Positions 1 to 7,374 of a DNA stretch of 18,933 bases are shown one piece after another. Positions within the stretch are counted from its first letter, which is position 1. Every line of letters starts with the position of its first letter. The notes beneath the pieces were generated by a model, which saw only the letters and a list, made by a program, of their open reading frames with translations, was not told the origin of the DNA and did no database searches. The DNA lies in assembly GCA_025927665.1 (NCBI GenBank), contig JAICKZ010000017.1:1-18933 (forward strand). The letters are read 5' to 3'. The stretch comes from Steroidobacteraceae bacterium (lineage in GTDB: Bacteria; Pseudomonadota; Gammaproteobacteria; Steroidobacterales; Steroidobacteraceae). The position numbers were made by a program, and so were the translations under genes.

Positions 1-1
1 A

Positions 2-283
2 TCATTGGTGTCACCGGATGAAATGGGTTTGCTGAAAGATATTGAGCGAACAATTGGCAAGCCAGTTGCGCGTGAACCGATTCCGGCGATCAGCGCACCG
101 CCACCAAGAGCTGTATCGGAGCGATCGGCAGCAACAGCACCACAGCCCGCACCACGACATCGTTCTGGACGCAGTAACGGTAATTCAAATCAAAATGCCA
201 ACTCAAGACAAAGCAAACCTATGTGGCGTGGCGGTCAATCACAACGTTCCGGCAATCGTGGTGATTCCAGAATAAGTGGCTGA
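2..283 (+). CDS. rhlE: ATP-dependent RNA helicase RhlE, C-terminal end (partial)
   Basis: This is the 3' end of a gene that begins upstream of the window. The reading frame is open from base 2, and the first residues, SLVSPDE followed by LLKDIERTIGK, match the end of helicase domain 2 of RhlE-type DEAD-box proteins (E. coli RhlE has ISLVCVDE then LLRDIEKLL). The helicase motifs themselves lie outside the window. After about residue 30 the chain becomes a low-complexity tail rich in Arg, Ser, Gly, Asn and Gln, as expected for the basic disordered RNA-binding tail of this family. RhlE unwinds RNA duplexes and is linked to ribosome assembly and RNA decay. The TTG at position 5 is an internal Leu codon, not a start. 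The family call is fairly safe; the exact RhlE subgroup cannot be set from the tail alone. Confidence 0.75.
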   Translation, partial: SLVSPDEMGLLKDIERTIGKPVAREPIPAISAPPPRAVSERSAATAPQPAPRHRSGRSNGNSNQNANSRQSKPMWRGGQSQRSGNRGDSRISG

Positions 284-325
284 TCGACAATGTTTATTAA
301 CACGGCAGTTAACCCTGTCTGACTT

Positions 326-400
326 CCGTTCATGCGGAGTCTGTCGAAGCATTCTTTTATCTGAAAGACCCTTCGTCCTTCGACAGCTCAGGATGAACGG
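326..400. repeat. REP-like inverted repeat, copy A
   Basis: The left arm (326-349) reads CCGTTCAT, then six or seven variable bases, then CTGTCGAAG. The right arm (378-400) is its near-perfect reverse complement, CTTCGACAG-CTCAGG-ATGAACGG. About 28 bases separate them. The element lies in the gap between rhlE and dnaE and could form a large stem-loop acting as a transcription boundary. A related pair occurs at 5829-5910 with the arms in the opposite order. Short TTCGACAG...GAACGG palindromes of this kind are common intergenic REP-like elements in proteobacteria. Confidence 0.65.
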
Positions 401-536
401 AGGCGAACGACATTGTTGTCTGCCTAGTTAATAAGTATCACGTTTCGGTTAGTGAGCGGCGAGTTGATAAAGCTCCAACATCGCGGCAGACAATGCGATA
501 ATGTCGGGATTAAATCTCTCGATGTATCGACACCGC

Positions 537-3500
537 ATGTCCTTTGTTCACCTTCATCTTCACACTGAATACTCGCTGGTAGACAGCGTCATTCGCATTC
601 AAAGCGAGCGCGACGAAGCGGGCAAGTTGCAGGTTTTGGGTTTGATGGAAGCCGTGGCGATGGCGGGTATGCCCGCCGTCGCATTAACCGATCAAAGTAA
701 TCTCTTTGCCATGGTCAAATTCTATAAGGCTGCGCAGTCGGCAGGTGTCAAGCCGATCATCGGTGTCGATTTACTGGTGTATGAGTCTGGTGAACGTGTT
801 GAACCGTCACGTTTAGTGTTGCTGTGCCAAAACGAAGTAGGTTATAAAAATGTGACTCGACTGGTTAGTCGCAGTTATCTTGAAGGCCAACAAAAAGGTC
901 TCCCAATGATTCATCGCGAATGGTTAAGTGCCGATAATTTGCGTGGAGTGTTTGCACTGGCAGGCCCGCAAAGTGATTTGGGACGTTTACTCGTCAATGC
1001 ACATGATCAAGAAGCGACTCATGCATTGGAGCAATGGCAACAACTATTCGATGATCGTTTTTATATTGAACTATTGCGTACAGGCCGAACAAGCGAAGAA
1101 CAACATTTAGCTGCGGCTGTTGAGCTTGCAATGCGCCGCGGTGTACCGGTGGTGGCCAGTAATGATGTGCGCTTTATTGCACAGGATGATTTCGAATCTC
1201 ATGAAGCCCGTGTATGTATTCATGATGGTGCGCAGCTCTCTGATGTTAATCGTCAACGGCGTTATAGCGAACAGCAGTATCTAAAAACTCCAGTGCAAAT
1301 GTCAGAACTGTTCGCTGATCTTCCTGAAGCGTTACAAAACACCGTTGAATTGGCAAAGCGTTGCAATCTTGAAATAAAACTGGGTAAGTCCGTACTCCCC
1401 GCGTATCCCGTGCCAACCGATTTGAGCACTGAAGATTATTTGCGTGAGCAAGCGGCGAAAGGTTTGGAGCAGCGTCTTGAACATCTTGCTGCCCATGTTA
1501 ATCCTGGAACACGCGTGATACCTGAAGTGCAATATCGCGAGCGGTTGCAGAATGAACTCGATGTAATTTGCAACATGGGGTTTGCTGGATACTTTTTGAT
1601 TGTGGCTGATTTCATTCAATGGTCAAAGGACAACGATATTCCTGTGGGTCCAGGTCGCGGTTCCGGTGCCGGATCGTTGGTTGCCTATGCAATCAAGATT
1701 ACCGACATTGATCCATTGCAATATGATTTGTTGTTCGAGCGCTTTCTCAATCCAGAGCGTGTGTCCATGCCAGACTTCGATATCGATTTCTGCATGGATA
1801 ATCGCGATCGTGTTATTGATTACGTGGCGCAAAAATACGGTCGTGATCGGGTATCGCAAATCATCACTTACGGTTCGATGGCCGCAAAGGCAGTGGTGCG
1901 TGATGTAGCGCGTGTGATGGGTCAGAGTTATGGTTTTGCAGATTCCATTGCAAAATTAATTCCGTTTGAATTAGGTATCACTCTTAAAGGTGCATTGGAA
2001 AAAGAAGAAGAATTACGCCGTCGATACAAGAACGAAGAGGATACAAAAGCAGTACTTGATTTGGCGATGTCATTGGAGGGATTGGTTCGTAACGCGGGCA
2101 TGCACGCGGGTGGTGTCGTCATCGCGCCAACCGTGCTCACTGACTTCGCGCCATTATATTGCGATGAAGAAGGTCAACATGTCGTCACACAATTCGACAA
2201 GGATGATGTGGAAGCAGCAGGGCTGGTGAAGTTTGACTTTCTCGGTTTGCGTACACTGACCATCATTGATTGGGCAGTGAAGATCATTAATGCCGAGAAA
2301 GAAAACAATGGCGAACCATTACTGGATATATTGGCATTGCCGTTGAATGATTCGGCCACCTATCAATTGATGAGGCAAGGCGATACCACTGCAGTATTTC
2401 AGCTTGAATCACGCGGCATGAAAGACTTAAATCGCCGCTTGAAACCCGACTGCTTTGAAGATGTGGTTGCATTAGTTGCGCTATTTCGTCCTGGCCCATT
2501 GGAAGCAGGCATGGTGGACGATTTTATTGCGCGTAAAAACTCCAATGCCAATGCACCGATTGACTATTTGCATCCTGACTTGAAGACAGTGCTAGCGCCA
2601 ACCTACGGCGTGATCGTGTATCAGGAACAAGTCATGCAAATTGCCCAGGTGCTTGCAGGTTATACATTGGGCGGCGCAGACATGTTACGTCGCGCGATGG
2701 GAAAGAAAAAACCGGAGGAAATGGCCCAACAGCGTACTATCTTTGTGGAAGGTGCAACAGCTCGTGGAGTCGATGCAAATCGCGCGGGATTCATTTTCGA
2801 CTTGATGGAAAAATTTGCTGGATATGGTTTCAATAAATCACATTCGGCCGCTTATGCTTTATTGTCCTATCAAACCGCATGGTTGAAGGTCCATCATCCC
2901 GAAGCATTCATGGCGGCGGTGTTGTCATCGGATATGGACAAGACCGACAAAGTTGTTGCATTGATTGCTGAGACGCGACGGATGGGACTGAAAATAGAGC
3001 CACCCGATATTAATCACTCACGTTACATGTTTACCGTTTCTGGAAAACACACTATTCGTTATGGCTTGGGTGCCATCAAAGGTGTGGGGCAAGGATTGGT
3101 GGATGCATTGGTGGCAGAACGTGAATCCGATGGTGCGTTTAAAAGTCTTACAGACTTGTGTGAGCGTAGTGATGTCAATCGTATCAACAAACGCGTGCTT
3201 GAAGCCTTGATCAAATCGGGCGCGCTCGATTCTCTCGGTGCAAATCGTGCAACGCTGATGCATCATTTGCCAGATGCAATGCAAATGGCAGACCAGGCGT
3301 TGAAGGCCAAAGCCGTGGGACAGAACGATATGTTTGGTCTTTCAACTGCATCCGCGCAATCACATAGTGCGATCGTGATGAAGCCAGTAGCAGAATGGCC
3401 TGAGCGTACTCGACTTGATGGTGAGCGCGAGACACTGGGTTTGTACCTTACCGGACATCCCTTCAATGAATTCCGTGATGAATTGAGTAATATTATCAGT

Positions 3501-4067
3501 GGCCCCATTGTTGATCTTACTGGTGACAAACCAGTTGTTAATGAAGGCTTTCGTTTCAAAGGCAAGCCAGTCACCGTTGCCGGAATGATTGACGACATTG
3601 GTAAGCGTGGCAATCGCATCATCTTCAAACTCGACGATTGCAGCGCGCGTCTTGAAGCCACTCTCTATGAAGAAGCTTACGTACAATACAGGGAAGTATT
3701 GATGAAGGGTGCGATAGTGCTGGTCGAAGGCAGCATTCGTTATGATGAGTTTATGGATGGTTGGCGGGTGTCCGTAAATCGATTGCAGGACATTCAACAG
3801 GTTCGTAACCAACAGGCTCGACATGTGTTGATTCGCTGGCCCGAGGTAATGAATGCTGATGTCGCACAACGCTTGCAATCTATTTTACGTCCGCATTGCA
3901 ACGGCAATTGCAACGTGACCATTCATTACACTAACAATCAGGCTAAAGCAGTATTGACCTTGTCTGACGAATGGAAAGTAAAGCCCGATGCGATATTGTT
4001 GGAGCAATTACGATTGTTGTGTGGAAAAGAAAATGTGCAATTGGCGTACGCGCCGAAGTTGCATTAA
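537..4067 (+). CDS. dnaE: DNA polymerase III subunit alpha
   Basis: This is the replicative DNA polymerase, the catalytic subunit of the DNA polymerase III holoenzyme. From the ATG at 537 it has 1176 residues, close to the 1160 of E. coli DnaE. It opens with a PHP domain (HLHLHTEYS, residues 4-12). The palm carries GPGRGSGAGS and PDFDIDF; Asp415 and Asp417 match E. coli Asp401 and Asp403, and Asp567 in KFDFLGLRT matches Asp555. A QNDMF beta-clamp-binding motif is at 929-933, followed by an OB fold. The N-terminus has a short insertion after SVIRI compared with E. coli, resembling Xanthomonadales DnaE. The start is uncertain: in-frame ATGs at 501 and 522 also exist and none has a clear Shine-Dalgarno sequence. 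I prefer 537 because MSFVHLHLH fits the family N-terminus and the 501 ATG overlaps a GATAAT that could be a -10 element. Confidence 0.97.
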   Translation: MSFVHLHLHTEYSLVDSVIRIQSERDEAGKLQVLGLMEAVAMAGMPAVALTDQSNLFAMVKFYKAAQSAGVKPIIGVDLLVYESGERVEPSRLVLLCQNEVGYKNVTRLVSRSYLEGQQKGLPMIHREWLSADNLRGVFALAGPQSDLGRLLVNAHDQEATHALEQWQQLFDDRFYIELLRTGRTSEEQHLAAAVELAMRRGVPVVASNDVRFIAQDDFESHEARVCIHDGAQLSDVNRQRRYSEQQYLKTPVQMSELFADLPEALQNTVELAKRCNLEIKLGKSVLPAYPVPTDLSTEDYLREQAAKGLEQRLEHLAAHVNPGTRVIPEVQYRERLQNELDVICNMGFAGYFLIVADFIQWSKDNDIPVGPGRGSGAGSLVAYAIKITDIDPLQYDLLFERFLNPERVSMPDFDIDFCMDNRDRVIDYVAQKYGRDRVSQIITYGSMAAKAVVRDVARVMGQSYGFADSIAKLIPFELGITLKGALEKEEELRRRYKNEEDTKAVLDLAMSLEGLVRNAGMHAGGVVIAPTVLTDFAPLYCDEEGQHVVTQFDKDDVEAAGLVKFDFLGLRTLTIIDWAVKIINAEKENNGEPLLDILALPLNDSATYQLMRQGDTTAVFQLESRGMKDLNRRLKPDCFEDVVALVALFRPGPLEAGMVDDFIARKNSNANAPIDYLHPDLKTVLAPTYGVIVYQEQVMQIAQVLAGYTLGGADMLRRAMGKKKPEEMAQQRTIFVEGATARGVDANRAGFIFDLMEKFAGYGFNKSHSAAYALLSYQTAWLKVHHPEAFMAAVLSSDMDKTDKVVALIAETRRMGLKIEPPDINHSRYMFTVSGKHTIRYGLGAIKGVGQGLVDALVAERESDGAFKSLTDLCERSDVNRINKRVLEALIKSGALDSLGANRATLMHHLPDAMQMADQALKAKAVGQNDMFGLSTASAQSHSAIVMKPVAEWPERTRLDGERETLGLYLTGHPFNEFRDELSNIISGPIVDLTGDKPVVNEGFRFKGKPVTVAGMIDDIGKRGNRIIFKLDDCSARLEATLYEEAYVQYREVLMKGAIVLVEGSIRYDEFMDGWRVSVNRLQDIQQVRNQQARHVLIRWPEVMNADVAQRLQSILRPHCNGNCNVTIHYTNNQAKAVLTLSDEWKVKPDAILLEQLRLLCGKENVQLAYAPKLH

Positions 4068-4106
4068 GTTATTCAATGTTATGTACTCACACTAAACTTC
4101 ACTAGC

Positions 4107-4114
4107 AGAGGAAG
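4107..4114 (+). promoter_or_regulatory. Ribosome binding site of the Lgt-like gene
   Basis: AGAGGAAG lies eight bases before the ATG at 4123. It is one of the clearest Shine-Dalgarno sequences in the window and supports that start. Confidence 0.7.
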
Positions 4115-4122
4115 TAAAGAAA

Positions 4123-5052
4123 ATGTCATTTCCATACATTAGCGATCTCATCAACTATGGCTTCGGTACCCATCTGCATATTCCAGTGGCGATGTTTGGC
4201 CTTCTCGTAACCGTTGCGATATTCACGGCCACTCAAGTGGCAACCAAGGAAGTGAAACGTTTTGAAGCTTTGGGCATTCTTCCACAGGCAAGGATCGCAC
4301 CTCATGTTTTGGTGCCGGCACACGTTCTTGTGGCAAAAATCGCTATGATCACCACTGTCTATGGATTAATCGGCGCGCGTATATTTCATATCTTGGAATA
4401 TCCAGCTGAGTTCGTAGATAATCCATTAGGGATGATTTTTACCAGAGCTGGCTTTTCCATCTATGGTGGTCTTATTGTTGGCGGAATTGCGGGCATTTTC
4501 TTTTTAAAGAAATGGGCCTTGCCAGTTGTACCAATGCTTGACGCTTTGGCGCCATCTATCGCGCTGGGTTACGGCATCGGCAGGATGGGTTGCCAATTAT
4601 CCGGAGATGGCGACTGGGGTATTGCGTCAAATCTATTATTGAAGCCACATTTTATTCCTACCTGGTTCTGGGCACAAACCTATGAAAACAATATCGCCGG
4701 TGTGGTAATTCAAAGTCCAGGTGTATATCCAACACCCATTTATGAATCGATCATTGCATTTTTAATATTTGCGTTTTTGTGGACCATAAGAAAGCAAAGT
4801 TATTTTCCGGGTTTTATATTTTCCCTTTATTTGCTGATGAGTGGCTTTGCTCGACTGCTCATTGAAAAAATAAGAATCAATGCTCAGTATCATTTTTTAG
4901 GATTTTCTTTCACTCAAGCTGAATTCATTTCAACGGTGCTGATTGCGTTTGGACTGTTTGGATTGTTGAAAGTAGCCAGAATAAAATTTTCGATGAAGTT
5001 GTCACTCTCATTGATAGTGGTGTGCGCACTGGCTGCGTGTTCGAGGCTGTGA
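4123..5052 (+). CDS. Prolipoprotein diacylglyceryl transferase (Lgt) family membrane protein, divergent
   Basis: This is a 309-residue polytopic inner-membrane protein with about seven predicted membrane segments. Lgt enzymes transfer diacylglyceryl from phosphatidylglycerol to the lipobox Cys of prolipoproteins. Family marks seen are GARIFHILEYP (84-94), AGFSIYGGLIVGG (109-121), GYGIGRMGCQLSGDGDWG (149-166), PTPIYES (203-209) and RLLIEKIRIN (244-253). It departs from canonical Lgt: the His of SFHGG (E. coli His103) is Tyr114, and the GRIGNF signature (E. coli Asn146) reads GRMGCQ. The conserved Arg153 (E. coli Arg143) is kept. From memory, GRxGCxLSGDGDWG is typical of a paralogous Lgt-like subfamily common in Bacteroidetes, so I leave the symbol blank. 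The last 19 residues look like a lipoprotein signal peptide with a LAAC lipobox. lolD follows 83 bases later. Whether it is a working transferase is unknown. Confidence 0.8.
   Translation: MSFPYISDLINYGFGTHLHIPVAMFGLLVTVAIFTATQVATKEVKRFEALGILPQARIAPHVLVPAHVLVAKIAMITTVYGLIGARIFHILEYPAEFVDNPLGMIFTRAGFSIYGGLIVGGIAGIFFLKKWALPVVPMLDALAPSIALGYGIGRMGCQLSGDGDWGIASNLLLKPHFIPTWFWAQTYENNIAGVVIQSPGVYPTPIYESIIAFLIFAFLWTIRKQSYFPGFIFSLYLLMSGFARLLIEKIRINAQYHFLGFSFTQAEFISTVLIAFGLFGLLKVARIKFSMKLSLSLIVVCALAACSRL
4993..5052 (+). other. Lipoprotein-signal-like tail (possible nested 19-residue lipopeptide)
   Basis: The in-frame internal ATG at 4993 starts 19 codons ending at the stop shared with the Lgt-like gene. 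The peptide has a basic N-region (MK), a hydrophobic core (LSLSLIVVCALA), a perfect-looking lipobox (LAAC) and only four residues from the Cys to the end (CSRL). It lies beyond the membrane helix (about residues 266-285) that normally closes Lgt proteins. It may be an extra C-terminal helix, an independently started tiny lipopeptide, or the remnant of a lipoprotein gene fused to the end. There is no clear Shine-Dalgarno sequence before 4993, which argues against separate translation. Confidence 0.3.
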
Positions 5053-5135
5053 GATTTAAATTTAGATAGGTGCCGTGTAGCTACTCGACATCTTTATTAT
5101 TCATGCCACCATAAATCTGGATTAGGAAAACATAA

Positions 5136-5816
5136 GTGACAACTACCTCCATCATCACCTGTCACAACTTAAACAAAACCTTTAAAGAAGGTGTCACTCA
5201 ACTCACCGTATTGCGTGATGTCAACATGACAGTCCAGGCAGGTGAGCGCATTGCCATCGTCGGTGCTTCTGGCTCCGGTAAAACCACTTTGTTGCAATTG
5301 CTTGGCGGGTTGGACGTGCCCACATCCGGTAGCGTCGAGATTGCTGGTGAAGATGTTGCAAAGCTATCTGAAACGGCGCGAGGTCAATTACGTAATCGTA
5401 CGCTGGGTTTTGTATATCAGTTCCATCATTTGTTACCCGAATTTAGTGCATTGGAAAATGTCGCCATGCCCTTGCTGATTCGCCGTGTGCCAGTGGAACA
5501 AGCCAAAACGCAAGCAACACAATTATTGCAGCGTGTTGGCCTTGGTGAACGTTTGTCGCATCGACCGGGACAATTGTCAGGTGGTGAGCGTCAGCGCGCG
5601 GCCATTGCACGGGCATTGGTAACTCAACCACAAGTTGTATTAGCTGATGAACCTACGGGCAATCTAGATGGCGATAATGCTCAGCAGGTGTTTGAACTAA
5701 TGTTGGAGTTGAACCGAGAATTTAATACTGCGTTGGTGATTGTGACGCATGCGACTGAACTTGCGAAACGAATGCAGCGAATGTTGACGTTGACCAATGG
5801 GGTACTGACTGAGTAA
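5136..5816 (+). CDS. lolD: Lipoprotein-releasing ABC transporter ATP-binding protein LolD
   Basis: This is the cytoplasmic ATPase that powers release of outer-membrane lipoproteins from the inner membrane by the LolCDE (or LolDF) complex to the carrier LolA. It has 226 residues, close to the usual LolD length. Visible motifs are Walker A GASGSGKT (43-50), Q-loop Gln95 in YQFHHLLPEF, signature LSGGE (147-151), Walker B VVLADE followed by PTGNLD (167-178) and H-loop His205. The YQFHHLLPEFSALENV segment is typical of LolD rather than of the related MacB or FtsE ATPases. Translation starts at a GTG with TAGGAAA seven bases upstream. Neither flank encodes the membrane partners LolC or LolE, which normally sit beside it; the gene upstream is the Lgt-like protein. 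A paralogous ATPase of another MacB-type exporter is the main alternative. Confidence 0.88.
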   Translation: MTTTSIITCHNLNKTFKEGVTQLTVLRDVNMTVQAGERIAIVGASGSGKTTLLQLLGGLDVPTSGSVEIAGEDVAKLSETARGQLRNRTLGFVYQFHHLLPEFSALENVAMPLLIRRVPVEQAKTQATQLLQRVGLGERLSHRPGQLSGGERQRAAIARALVTQPQVVLADEPTGNLDGDNAQQVFELMLELNREFNTALVIVTHATELAKRMQRMLTLTNGVLTE

Positions 5817-5828
5817 AGCACTGTTTAC

Positions 5829-5910
5829 CCTTCGATGGGCTCAGGGCGAACGGAGTAGGTTATTTTATCGCGAATAAAATTACTTATTCCTTCATGACGA
5901 GCCTGTCGAA
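5829..5910. repeat. REP-like inverted repeat, copy B, with nested hairpin
   Basis: The left arm (about 5829-5853) reads CTTCGATGGGCTCAGG then GCGAACGG, and the right arm (about 5889-5910) reads CCTTCATGACGAGC then CTGTCGAA. They form an imperfect inverted pair of the same family as the element at 326-400, but with plus monomer first and minus monomer second. Between them sits a perfect 7-bp hairpin, ATTTTAT (5862-5868) / ATAAAAT (5874-5880), with a five-base loop. The element follows lolD closely and may end its transcript. Confidence 0.5.
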
Positions 5911-6018
5911 CCTGCATGCATCATGGTCCATGGACAAGCTTAAGACGGATGGAATTGAATGTGAGAACAGCGAAATGATGATGATCTTATTCTGCTTAAG
6001 ATCGTTACTAGTGAATAG

Positions 6019-6037
6019 CACGGTGCCCGTGTAGAAT
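6019..6037 (+). promoter_or_regulatory. Possible promoter -10 with adjacent hairpin before the YebC-family gene
   Basis: TAGAAT at 6032-6037 matches five of six bases of the sigma-70 -10 consensus and lies about 40 bases before the ATG at 6078. No convincing -35 hexamer is placed correctly. Directly upstream, CACGG-TGC-CCGTG (6019-6031) is a perfect 5-bp inverted repeat that could be an operator in the spacer. Both calls are weak. Confidence 0.3.
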
Positions 6038-6077
6038 GACGCCACAAATAAAATGTTGAACCTGTAACGAGATCATC

Positions 6078-6800
6078 ATGGGTCGGATATTTGAAGTTAG
6101 AAAACATGCGATGTTCGCACGTTGGAATCGCATGGCCAAGCAGTTCGCTCGCGTGGGTAAAGACATTGCGATTGCGGTACGCACGGGTGGCGCTGATCCA
6201 CATTCCAATGCGGCATTGCGACGTGCGATTCAGAATGCGCGCGCAGTTAATATGCCAAAGGATAAAGTCGATTCAGCCATTAAACGTGCGTCCGGTAAAG
6301 ATGCGACCAATTACGAGGTGTTGTATTACGAAGGCTACGCACCTCATGGTGTGGCTTTGATGGTTGAATGTGCGACTGATAATCCCACTCGCACCATCGC
6401 CAATTTGCGTCACATCTTTAACAAGTGGGGCGGTAACATGGGTGCGACGGGTAGTGTGTCGTTTCAATTTAAACACATGGGCGTGTTTCGTTTGAACCCA
6501 GAAGGTATTGATCAAGATGATCTTGAGTTATATCTCATCGATCATGGCCTTGAAGAAATGGGTGAAAGCACGGGTGAAAAGGGCGAACCACAATTAGTGG
6601 TGCGTTGTTTATTTGAAAATTTCGGCCAGGTACAAAAAGCATTGGAAGATCGACACATCGCGCCAATCTCTGCCGAGTCTGAATATGTATGTCAATTACC
6701 GACAGAACTTCCAGAACCGCAATCTACCGAAGCGCTGGAGTTGATCGACAAGCTTGAACAAGATGAGGATGTGCAGAAGGTGTATCACACCTTGGCGTGA
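6078..6800 (+). CDS. YebC/PmpR (TACO1) family protein, MGRxFExRK type
   Basis: This is a 240-residue member of the YebC/TACO1 family, described in bacteria as a DNA-binding regulator and more recently as a ribosome-associated translation factor. Family marks are DIAIAVRTGGADPHSN (29-44), LRRAIQNARAVNMPKDKVDSAIKRASG (47-73), YYEGYAPHGVALMVE (83-97), TDNPTRT (100-106) and NMGATGSVSFQF (120-131). The N-terminus is MGRIFEVRKHAMFARWNRMAKQF, unlike the canonical gammaproteobacterial MAGHSKWANIKHRK; the MGRxFExRK form is the one I associate mainly with Bacteroidetes and other paralogs. The usual neighbour ruvC is absent, so this may be a paralog rather than the sole YebC, and the symbol is left blank. 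It converges on the next gene with four bases between the stop codons. Confidence 0.9.
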   Translation: MGRIFEVRKHAMFARWNRMAKQFARVGKDIAIAVRTGGADPHSNAALRRAIQNARAVNMPKDKVDSAIKRASGKDATNYEVLYYEGYAPHGVALMVECATDNPTRTIANLRHIFNKWGGNMGATGSVSFQFKHMGVFRLNPEGIDQDDLELYLIDHGLEEMGESTGEKGEPQLVVRCLFENFGQVQKALEDRHIAPISAESEYVCQLPTELPEPQSTEALELIDKLEQDEDVQKVYHTLA

Positions 6801-6804
6801 TGAA

Positions 6805-7374
6805 TCATGCCATTACCTGATATAGCATCGCGCAACCAATGCCGATCACCGAGCCTGCCAGCAACTCCAGCATGTTGTGACGTTTCAGCACAAATCTTGC
6901 CCAATATACCAACACCGAAATACCGACGCCGATGGCAATCGCGTTGAATGTCGGATACACAATACCAGCCGCCACTGCCGCAAAACAAGAATGCAGCGAA
7001 ACCTTAAGCCACGGTGAAATCAGCATCGCAGCCACAATGGCGATGCCCGATATCAAGAGTCCATAGGCCAGCTCGGGTTGCGGAAAATATTTCCACGCCA
7101 ACCCACTGCTGATCAACAACAGCAGCGTCAAAAACATATTAAGCACTTTACGTTCTGCAGGGGCGACAGCATCAATGTGCTGCCAGCGTCCGGCGCGTAC
7201 ATGCCACCATGCAAAGCCCAACGCAATGGCTCCGAGCGTTATCAATATGAAAATCAATAATTGGAATAGCAACGGCGATGCTTGATGCAGATCGGCACTG
7301 ATCAGAGTGGCAATGGCCGAAAGAATAAAAGGATGCAGCAACACGGAGATCATGCGCGCCACAAATACTGTCAT
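6805..7374 (-). CDS. PAP2-like integral membrane protein
   Basis: This is a 189-residue protein with about five to six hydrophobic segments and no cleaved signal. The C-terminal half recalls the PAP2 (type 2 phosphatidic acid phosphatase) fold: KVSLHS at 124-129 resembles the PSGH-like core motif, and ARFVLKRHNMLELLAGSVIG (159-178) resembles the motif-3 SRxxxxxHxxxDvlaG region, with His166. A full KxxxxxxRP motif is not seen, and Glu replaces the usual Asp in motif 3, so phosphatase activity is doubtful. The region HVRAGRW...APAER (58-75) resembles a loop in other PAP2-like membrane proteins. Its start codon overlaps the VOC gene stop (ATGA, 7371-7374), so translation is probably coupled in the uup operon. 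The substrate is unknown. Confidence 0.6.
   Translation of the reverse strand: MTVFVARMISVLLHPFILSAIATLISADLHQASPLLFQLLIFILITLGAIALGFAWWHVRAGRWQHIDAVAPAERKVLNMFLTLLLLISSGLAWKYFPQPELAYGLLISGIAIVAAMLISPWLKVSLHSCFAAVAAGIVYPTFNAIAIGVGISVLVYWARFVLKRHNMLELLAGSVIGIGCAMLYQVMA

Noticed and set aside
5..283. TTG at position 5 as the start of a small basic protein
   Set aside because: The frame is open to the window edge and the sequence matches the inside of an RhlE C-terminus, so this is the tail of a gene starting upstream.
461..502. dnaE promoter from TTGATA (464-469) and GATAAT (497-502)
   Set aside because: The spacer is 27 bases, far from 17, and no better -35 is placed before GATAAT, so the site is not listed as a feature.
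3360..3878. Long open frame on the minus strand inside dnaE
   Set aside because: It lies entirely antisense to a well-conserved polymerase region, has no recognisable motif and no Shine-Dalgarno sequence; it is a coding shadow.
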